Source: Chitinophagales bacterium (GTDB lineage Bacteria > Bacteroidota > Bacteroidia > Chitinophagales > Chitinophagaceae). From it: a stretch of DNA of 12,222 nucleotides. A program made the translations under genes and the position numbers. The notes below the pieces were generated by a model. That model was not told the origin of the DNA, ran no database searches, and saw only the letters and a program-made list of their open reading frames with translations. Shown piece by piece: positions 6,591 to 12,222 of this stretch. How positions within the stretch are numbered: position 1 is the stretch's first letter; each line of letters opens with the position of its first letter. The stretch spans positions 1 through 12,222 of the forward strand of contig JANXYS010000482.1 in the NCBI GenBank assembly GCA_025355935.1, in the 5' to 3' direction.

Positions 6591-7463
6591 CTAAGGCTGA
6601 TTGGGAAGGCTTGCAGCATCGGGGCGCGGCTTTTCTTCTATTGCCTTATCCGTAGACGCCTGTTCCTCTGCAATAATTTCTTCCACTTCCATCGTCGGCA
6701 AATCATTTTCGTTGATTCCATCGGTAGATTCGTCGTCTAATATCTCTTCCTGGCTGGCCAGATCATTCACGGCCACTATCTCTGCCTCGCTTATTAAAAT
6801 GTCGGCTTCATCAAAATTGTTCGATCCGGACAACTCATTAACAACTTCAATCGAGGTATCATTTTCATCCTCACTTGCCGATAAACTCTTAACTGATGTT
6901 GCCTTAATATATTCTTCCATCATCACCTCGCTGATTTTTGGAAGTTCATCAGCGCTGTTAATACCGAAGTAATCCATAAAAGATTTTGAAGTGCCGTAAA
7001 TCAGCGGCTTCCCTACTGCATCCTCGTTACGCCCTGAAATGATCACAAGATCTTTTTCAAGTAGTTTCTGAACTGCATAGTCGCAATTCACCCCACGGAT
7101 CGACTCAATCTCACTTTTTGTGATTGGCTGTTTGTAAGCAATAATGGCCAGGGTTTCCAGCGATGCAGTGGATAATCGTTTGATAAATTTATCCCCGTTA
7201 ATAAGAGCCACCGTTTTATGATAAGCAGGTTTTGTGAGAAATTGCCATCCACCTCCGCTCTGCTTTAATTCGAACGCGTAAAATTCGGAATCATATTTTT
7301 CTTTGATTCCCTCAATGGCAGTTTCTACCTGGTCGAGACTGGCCCTGTCTTCAATAAAACCCAATGCCGTATTTATAAGCTCTGTAATTTCTACAGAGAT
7401 TAAAGGCTTGTCACTCGCAAAAATGAGTGCTTCAATGTGTGGGATTATTAAAGAAATTTCCAT
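6591..7463 (-). CDS. scpB: Segregation and condensation protein B (ScpB)
   Basis: Kleisin-interacting (kite) subunit of the SMC-ScpA-ScpB condensin that organises and segregates the chromosome. The first ~187 residues are the conserved tandem winged-helix part: MEISLIIPHIEALIFASDKPL at the start, GGGWQFLTKP (70-79), then RLSTASLETLAIIAYKQPITKSEIESIRGVNCDYAVQKLLEKDLV (96-140) and GKPLIYGTSKSFMDYFGINS (151-170), which is the family signature. Residues ~195-290 are a low-complexity tail rich in Glu, Asp, Ser and Ile, probably disordered; this makes the protein longer than the ~180-200 residues usual elsewhere, though Bacteroidota members often carry such tails. ATG 7463 starts 91 bp after the atpG stop. 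No clear TAnnTTTG box lies in that gap, so it is probably cotranscribed with atpG. scpA is not in the window. Confidence 0.93.
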   Translation of the reverse strand: MEISLIIPHIEALIFASDKPLISVEITELINTALGFIEDRASLDQVETAIEGIKEKYDSEFYAFELKQSGGGWQFLTKPAYHKTVALINGDKFIKRLSTASLETLAIIAYKQPITKSEIESIRGVNCDYAVQKLLEKDLVIISGRNEDAVGKPLIYGTSKSFMDYFGINSADELPKISEVMMEEYIKATSVKSLSASEDENDTSIEVVNELSGSNNFDEADILISEAEIVAVNDLASQEEILDDESTDGINENDLPTMEVEEIIAEEQASTDKAIEEKPRPDAASLPNQP

Positions 7464-7554
7464 GTTATAATTGAGTGCCGTGCTTACCGGCTGGCATTAG
7501 TATTAATGGCCTTTAAAGGAAATTGTGCCTGCGGTTAAAAATGAAGGGATGTCG

Positions 7555-8436
7555 TTATCCCTGCAATGCTGCTGCACCACTAACGATCTCCGTAAGTTCA
7601 GTAGTAATGGCTGCCTGGCGCGCCCTGTTATAACTTATCTTAAGAGATTTCAATAACTCGTTCGCGTTATCGCTTGCTTTATCCATGGCAGTCATGCGCG
7701 CACCATGCTCACTGGCATTTCCATCAAGTACTGCTTTATATAGTTGAGTATTTAATATTTTAGGCATCAGCTCGGCTATCAGGATTTCCTTGTTTGGCTC
7801 GAAAATGAAGTCCGACTTTTTCTTTCCTGCAACTTCTGCAACTTTCCGCACGGGTAGAAACGACTCGGCGATATAAATTTGGGATCCGGCATTCTTGAAT
7901 TCACTATAAACAACTTCAACGGCATCTACTTCTTTCCTTTCGAAGGCATCCATTGCATACTTTGCTGCAGACTGCACTCTTTCGAAACTAAGTCCTGTAA
8001 ATAAATCCCAGTATGCATCCACTACTTTATACCCGTTTTTCAGAAAATGTTCGTAGCCCTTTTTACCGATAGGCAAAACTTCTACATTACCCGATTTAAA
8101 CTGCTTCGAATATTTATCGCTGATTAGCTGCTTGGTAAGTTTAATGAGATTACTGTTATAACCCCCGCAAAGTCCGCGATCACTTGTAACCAGCAGGATA
8201 AGGACCTTTTCAACCGGGCGTTCGGTAGCCAACGCAACGGATACCTCTCCATCGCTGGTACTAACAATATTGCTCAGTAATTCCTGCAATTTTTGAGCAT
8301 ACGGGCGCATTTGCGTAATGGCATCCTGGGCCCTGCGTAGCTTGGCAGCACTAACCATTTTCATGGCCTTAGTAATCTGCTGGGTACTCTGAACACTTTT
8401 TATCCGGTTTCTTACCTCTTTTAATGCACCACTCAT
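7555..8436 (-). CDS. atpG: F-type ATP synthase gamma subunit
   Basis: Central rotor shaft of F1, coupling proton flow through Fo to ATP synthesis at the cytoplasmic face of the inner membrane. The 293-residue protein from ATG 8436 matches the family in length. The N-terminal helix MSGALKEVRNRIKSVQSTQQ continues into ITKAMKMVSAAKLRRAQ, the middle has LVTSDRGLCGGYNSNLIK (a strong gamma signature), and the C-terminal helix ends NRARQAAITTELTEIVSGAAAL. The frame remains open for 86 more codons to 8694, but those residues have no gamma homology and cover the promoter box, so they are excluded. A TACTTTTG box at 8463-8470 gives it its own promoter. It stands apart from other ATP synthase genes: scpB follows, and the divergent secA precedes it, whereas atpG is usually found directly after atpA. 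Confidence 0.96.
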   Translation of the reverse strand: MSGALKEVRNRIKSVQSTQQITKAMKMVSAAKLRRAQDAITQMRPYAQKLQELLSNIVSTSDGEVSVALATERPVEKVLILLVTSDRGLCGGYNSNLIKLTKQLISDKYSKQFKSGNVEVLPIGKKGYEHFLKNGYKVVDAYWDLFTGLSFERVQSAAKYAMDAFERKEVDAVEVVYSEFKNAGSQIYIAESFLPVRKVAEVAGKKKSDFIFEPNKEILIAELMPKILNTQLYKAVLDGNASEHGARMTAMDKASDNANELLKSLKISYNRARQAAITTELTEIVSGAAALQG

Positions 8437-8462
8437 TTGATGTATAATTAATATTTGGTGTG

Positions 8463-8470
8463 CAAAAGTA
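8463..8470 (-). promoter_or_regulatory. Bacteroidota-type -7 box for atpG
   Basis: On the minus strand the sequence is TACTTTTG followed by CA, a full match to the TAnnTTTG -7 element of Bacteroidota promoters. It lies 26 bp upstream of the atpG ATG, so the leader would be about 20 nt. A good -33 TTG at the usual 19-21 bp spacing is not evident. Confidence 0.6.
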
Positions 8471-8646
8471 AGGCAAAAAGATTGAAAATTTACGTCAAAA
8501 GCGAACTCATGGCTTTTGTGGAAAAGCTGGCAGGGTTGCAATCTTCGCCCGTTTTTAAGGTAATGCATGCCTGCCATTGATCGTAGTTCGTGCCTGTTGA
8601 GCCGAAAAAGAAAAGTGAAATGAAAATTTCCCACAATACTTCTTTG

Positions 8647-8654
8647 TACCTTTG
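8647..8654 (+). promoter_or_regulatory. Bacteroidota-type -7 box for secA
   Basis: TACCTTTG on the plus strand, followed by CA, fully matches TAnnTTTG. Transcription would start near 8661, giving a leader of roughly 95 nt before the secA ATG at 8757. No clear -33 TTTG lies at the expected distance upstream. Confidence 0.6.
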
Positions 8655-8756
8655 CAAGCCTGTCAATTTGGCTAATCTTTTTACATAGCACCATATTTGA
8701 CCGCGAAAAGATATTTTAAAGAAATACATTATACATTATTACAATTATAAAAATTT

Positions 8757-11700
8757 ATGATCGGGATCATTTCTAAAATGTTCGGCGGAAACAAGAGCGA
8801 AAAGGATGTTAAGCAGATTTTGCCGCTGGTAGATAAAACCAACCAGTTTTTTGCTACCTACCAATCCCTCAGCAACGACGAGTTACGTGGAAAAACAGTC
8901 GAATTTAAAGACAGAATTAAATCACACCTGTTGCAGGTAGATGCAGACATCGAGGAGAGAAAAAATGCGGCAGAAGCACTTCCTGTTGCGGAAATCAGCG
9001 GCCGGGATAATATTTATAAGGAAGTTGATGATTTAAAAAAGCACCGGGATACCTTAATTGAAGAAATTTTAAAGGAGCTTCTTCCAGAAGCCTTTGCTGT
9101 AGTGAAAGAAACAGCCAGGAGGTTCAAAGAGAACGAACAACTGGAGACAACTGCTACAGACCTGGATCGTGAACTTGCAGCCCAAAAAGATAACATCATT
9201 ATACAAGGCGACAAGTCGATTTTCAAAAACACCTGGACCGCTGCCGGAGGGTTGGTTACCTGGAATATGCTGCATTATGATGTTCAATTGATTGGCGGCG
9301 CTGTTTTACATTCCGGCCGTATTGCCGAGATGGCAACTGGTGAGGGTAAAACCCTGGTGAGTACACTCCCTTCTTATCTTAATGCACTTGCCGGTGAAGG
9401 CGTACATATAGTAACCGTAAACGACTACCTGGCCCGCCGGGATAGTGAATGGAATGGCCCGATCTTCGAATGGCTCGGCCTGAGGGTTGATTGCATTGAT
9501 AAGCACGAACCCAACAGTGATGCCCGCCGGAATGCCTATAATGCAGATATCGTTTACGGAACAAATAATGAGTTTGGTTTCGATTACCTGCGAGATAACA
9601 TGGTTCACTCTCCGGACGAAATGGTGCAGCGTAAACATCATTTTGCGATGGTGGATGAGGTTGATAGTGTACTGATCGATGATGCCCGTACGCCGTTAAT
9701 TATAAGTGGCCCCATTGGCCATAGTGACAATACCCAGCAATTCTTCGACCTGAAGCCACGCATTGAAAAGCTCGTGGACGCACAAAGAAAAGCGGTGAAC
9801 ACTTATCTTATCGAAGCAAAGAAAAAAATCGCTGATGGTAACGATGATCCAAAAGATGGCGGCCTCGCGCTTATGCGTGCTCACCGCGGGTTACCGAAAA
9901 ACGGTGCACTCATTAAATTTCTAAGTGAGCCTGGCATCCGGGTTAAACTTCAAAAAAGTGAAAATTATTATATAGCAGATCAGCAGAAAGAAATGCCTAA
10001 AGTTGACGCTGAATTATATTTCAGTATTGATGAGAAAAATAACCAGGTTGAATTAACGGATAATGGAATTTCGTTGATCACCCGAAATGGTGAGGACCCT
10101 GAATTTTTCATATTACCTGATATCGCCATTAAGCTGTCTGATATCGATAAAACTGACCTTGACGCGGAAGAGAAATTACAGCGGAAAGAAAACCTGATGA
10201 ATGAATATTCATCTAAGGCAGAGCGTATTCACATTGCGCAGCAATTATTAAAAGCTTATACTTTATTTGATAAGGATATCGAATACGTGGTGATGGATGA
10301 GGCTGTGAAGATTGTTGATGAACAAACAGGACGTATCCTTGATGGCCGAAGGTATTCTGATGGATTACACCAGGCAATTGAAGCGAAAGAAAATGTGAAA
10401 ATTGAAGCCTCCACTCAAACATACGCCACCGTTACCCTGCAAAACTATTTCCGGATGTATCATAAGCTGGCCGGTATGACGGGTACGGCTGAAACAGAAG
10501 CCGCTGAGCTTTGGAGTATTTACAAACTCGATGTGGTGTCTATTCCAACCAACGTCAAGGCGATCAGGAAAGATGAGCAGGATTTAGTATTTAAAACCAA
10601 GCGTGAAAAGTATAAGGCGGTTATTGATGAGGTTGAAAAAATGCGGCAGGCAGGCCGACCAACCCTTGTTGGCACCACATCGGTGGAGGTAAGTGAATTG
10701 CTTAGTAGGATGCTCAAACAAAAAACCATTCCTCATAACGTACTGAATGCGAAACAACATAGCCGGGAGGCGCAGGTTGTTGCAGAAGCCGGTCTTGCAG
10801 GGGCAGTTACCATTGCTACGAATATGGCGGGACGAGGAACGGATATTAAACTCGGGCCCGGGGTTAAGGATGCAGGCGGATTAGCAATTATCGGTACTGA
10901 AAGGCACGAGAGCCGGAGGGTAGACAGGCAGCTGCGTGGTCGTGCCGGCAGGCAGGGAGATCCTGGTACTTCAAGCTTTTTCGTAGCCCTGGAAGATGAC
11001 CTGATGAGGATGTTCGGAAGCGAACGAATTGCGGGACTAATGGATAGGATGGGTTACAAGGAAGGGGAAGTGATTCAGCATAGCATGATCAGCAAATCAA
11101 TCGAACGGGCCCAGAAGAAAGTAGAGGAAAACAATTTTGGTACACGGAAACGTTTGCTTGAGTATGATGATGTAATGAATAAACAGCGGAATGTGGTTTA
11201 CGGCAAACGTAACCATGCGTTGTTTGGTGAAAGGCTCGCGCTGGATCTTGATAATGCATTTTACTCAGTTGCGGAAGGCCTTATCAATTCATTTAAAGAA
11301 GCAAATGATCATGAAGGTTTTAAACTGGGTGCTATCATGAGCTTCGGGATCGATACGCAAATTTCTGCGGAAGAATTAAATAAAGGGAATTTCGCTACCC
11401 TTACTGAACAATTATACAACGAGGCGATTAACCATTACAGTAAAAAGAAAGAAGCAATCGGGGTTCAAACCCTACCGATTATTGGCAACATTCGAAAAGA
11501 ACAGGGTAATCATATTGAGAATGTTGCTGTACCATTCACGGACGGGAAACGCGGTATCCAGGCTCTTGCGAATCTTGATAAATACCTGTCGACAAATGGT
11601 GCTGAGCTTGGTAACGCGCTCGAGCGCAGTATAACACTCTCGTTAATTGATGATGCCTGGAAAGAACACCTTCGCGCAATGGATGACCTAAGGCATAGTG

Positions 11701-12083
11701 TGCAGACTGCAGGGTATGAACAAAAAGATCCGTTAGTTATTTATAAAATCGAAGCGTTCCAGGCGTTTAAGCAAATGGACGATGAGGTGAACAAGGATAT
11801 AGTCGGGTTTCTTAGTCATGCCGGAATTCCTATGGAAGAAAATAACAGCAAAAGAATCCAGGAGGGTCGGGAGAGAAAAACTGATATGAGCCGAATGAAT
11901 GTAAACAAAGCAGAAATAGATGCTGCCGGCCAGGATTATGCTGCCAATGAAAATGATTATTTTGATCCATCAGGCCCCGTAAAACAGGAACCCATCAGGG
12001 CTCAACCTAAGATTGGGAGAAACGATGCGTGTCCGTGCGGAAGCGGGAAAAAATATAAGAACTGCCACGGGCAGGGAGCTTAA
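8757..12083 (+). CDS. secA: Preprotein translocase ATPase SecA
   Basis: Motor ATPase that pushes unfolded preproteins through SecYEG at the inner membrane. The 1108-residue length exceeds the ~900 of E. coli SecA and is typical of Bacteroidota, with extra sequence near 55-150 and again between IDDARTPLIISG (307-318) and VELTDNG (431-437). Motifs in order: Walker A MATGEGKT (192-199), VNDYLARRD (221-229), YGTNNEFGFDYLRDNM (267-282), Walker B VDEVDS (299-304), LAGMTGTAETE (571-581), TNMAGRGTDIKLG (688-700) and RQLRGRAGRQGD (724-735). The scaffold and wing part follows, including HLRAMDDLRHSV (971-982). The tail carries the zinc-binding SEC-C motif C1092-x-C1094-x8-C1103-H1104, which contacts SecB and ribosomes in characterised SecA. 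MIGIISKMFGGNKSEKDV fits Bacteroidota SecA starts. The first 14 bases of the gene form an imperfect-loop dyad, ATGATC-GG-GATCAT, over the start codon. Confidence 0.98.
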   Translation: MIGIISKMFGGNKSEKDVKQILPLVDKTNQFFATYQSLSNDELRGKTVEFKDRIKSHLLQVDADIEERKNAAEALPVAEISGRDNIYKEVDDLKKHRDTLIEEILKELLPEAFAVVKETARRFKENEQLETTATDLDRELAAQKDNIIIQGDKSIFKNTWTAAGGLVTWNMLHYDVQLIGGAVLHSGRIAEMATGEGKTLVSTLPSYLNALAGEGVHIVTVNDYLARRDSEWNGPIFEWLGLRVDCIDKHEPNSDARRNAYNADIVYGTNNEFGFDYLRDNMVHSPDEMVQRKHHFAMVDEVDSVLIDDARTPLIISGPIGHSDNTQQFFDLKPRIEKLVDAQRKAVNTYLIEAKKKIADGNDDPKDGGLALMRAHRGLPKNGALIKFLSEPGIRVKLQKSENYYIADQQKEMPKVDAELYFSIDEKNNQVELTDNGISLITRNGEDPEFFILPDIAIKLSDIDKTDLDAEEKLQRKENLMNEYSSKAERIHIAQQLLKAYTLFDKDIEYVVMDEAVKIVDEQTGRILDGRRYSDGLHQAIEAKENVKIEASTQTYATVTLQNYFRMYHKLAGMTGTAETEAAELWSIYKLDVVSIPTNVKAIRKDEQDLVFKTKREKYKAVIDEVEKMRQAGRPTLVGTTSVEVSELLSRMLKQKTIPHNVLNAKQHSREAQVVAEAGLAGAVTIATNMAGRGTDIKLGPGVKDAGGLAIIGTERHESRRVDRQLRGRAGRQGDPGTSSFFVALEDDLMRMFGSERIAGLMDRMGYKEGEVIQHSMISKSIERAQKKVEENNFGTRKRLLEYDDVMNKQRNVVYGKRNHALFGERLALDLDNAFYSVAEGLINSFKEANDHEGFKLGAIMSFGIDTQISAEELNKGNFATLTEQLYNEAINHYSKKKEAIGVQTLPIIGNIRKEQGNHIENVAVPFTDGKRGIQALANLDKYLSTNGAELGNALERSITLSLIDDAWKEHLRAMDDLRHSVQTAGYEQKDPLVIYKIEAFQAFKQMDDEVNKDIVGFLSHAGIPMEENNSKRIQEGRERKTDMSRMNVNKAEIDAAGQDYAANENDYFDPSGPVKQEPIRAQPKIGRNDACPCGSGKKYKNCHGQGA

Positions 12084-12222
12084 GAACCTTTACTCGTTAT
12101 GGTGCTTTCTTGCCATCGGCAGAATGTGTCGGTAAGATATGATTCATCATCCATACCGTTCCATCGGCACGGCGTGTGGGTATTTGCTGAATTGGACATT
12201 ATCACAAACAATCACGGCATCT
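12084..12222. other. Right-edge flank after secA, no secure gene
   Basis: Nothing here can be called firmly. A plus-strand frame from ATG 12099 is open to the edge (41 codons, start MVLSCHRQNVSVRYD) but its product resembles no family I know. On the minus strand 12097-12198 encodes 33 codons ending in TAA whose product includes RRADGTVWMMNHILP. That composition is more protein-like, yet two stops (TGA, TAA) sit immediately upstream at 12199-12204, so it could at most be a decayed gene end. No clear terminator hairpin follows secA. A 9 bp direct repeat CCATCGGCA occurs twice in the flank. Confidence 0.3.

Larger units (their letters stand above)
8437..8756. other. Divergent intergenic region between atpG and secA (320 bp)
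   Basis: This stretch holds the two opposed promoter boxes described separately and no gene I can support. Two minus-strand frames stay open across it, but their translations (many Cys, Phe, Arg clusters) resemble no family and they run over both promoter boxes. No tRNA, riboswitch or strong hairpin is apparent. The central ~170 bp between the two boxes is unexplained. Confidence 0.6.

Noticed and set aside
8437..8729. Minus-strand open frames upstream of atpG, as an atpG extension or a separate 79-residue gene
   Set aside because: They span both promoter boxes, have no recognisable family and an unnatural composition; gamma subunits start at MSGALKEVR.
12099..12222. Plus-strand start of a new gene after secA
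   Set aside because: It has an ATG and stays open to the edge, but 41 codons with no recognisable family or supporting promoter are not enough.

Overview
The window most likely comes from a chromosome of the phylum Bacteroidota, plausibly the Chitinophagaceae and relatives. The evidence is a very long SecA (1108 residues) ending in a zinc-binding tail, start codons preceded by A/T-rich sequence instead of Shine-Dalgarno sites, and two promoter boxes of the Bacteroidota TAnnTTTG type. Genus cannot be told. Nothing suggests a phage, plasmid or genomic island; the content is core housekeeping.

Layout: eight genes lie on the minus strand and one on the plus strand. Reading the minus strand from its upstream end (right to left): atpG (F1 ATPase gamma), scpB (chromosome segregation), a terminator, lysA (diaminopimelate decarboxylase), a secreted thioredoxin-fold protein, a repeat-rich intergenic stretch, a DUF4442 hotdog protein, maeB (malic enzyme fused to a phosphotransacetylase-like domain), then mlaE and mlaF (an MCE/Mla-type lipid ABC transporter), with mlaF cut by the left edge. 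secA diverges from atpG across a 320 bp promoter region and runs right. The last 139 bp hold no gene that can be called securely.

The genes are a mixture of functions, not one pathway: energy (atpG, maeB), lysine/peptidoglycan precursor (lysA), envelope and export (mlaEF, secA, thioredoxin-like protein) and chromosome maintenance (scpB). mlaE and mlaF clearly work together; the 38 bp maeB-mlaE gap and 29 bp mlaE-mlaF gap allow one transcript.

The most unusual part is about 4463-4710. Two 129 bp-spaced repeat units each carry a perfect 28 bp palindrome and a second hairpin. Each is followed (on its left-to-right reading) by a copy of the 3' end of the thioredoxin-like gene. One copy is the real gene end; the other is an orphan tail whose differences are mostly silent or conservative, which looks like the relic of a deleted tandem paralogue. 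I found no defence system, CRISPR array, insertion sequence or RNA gene.
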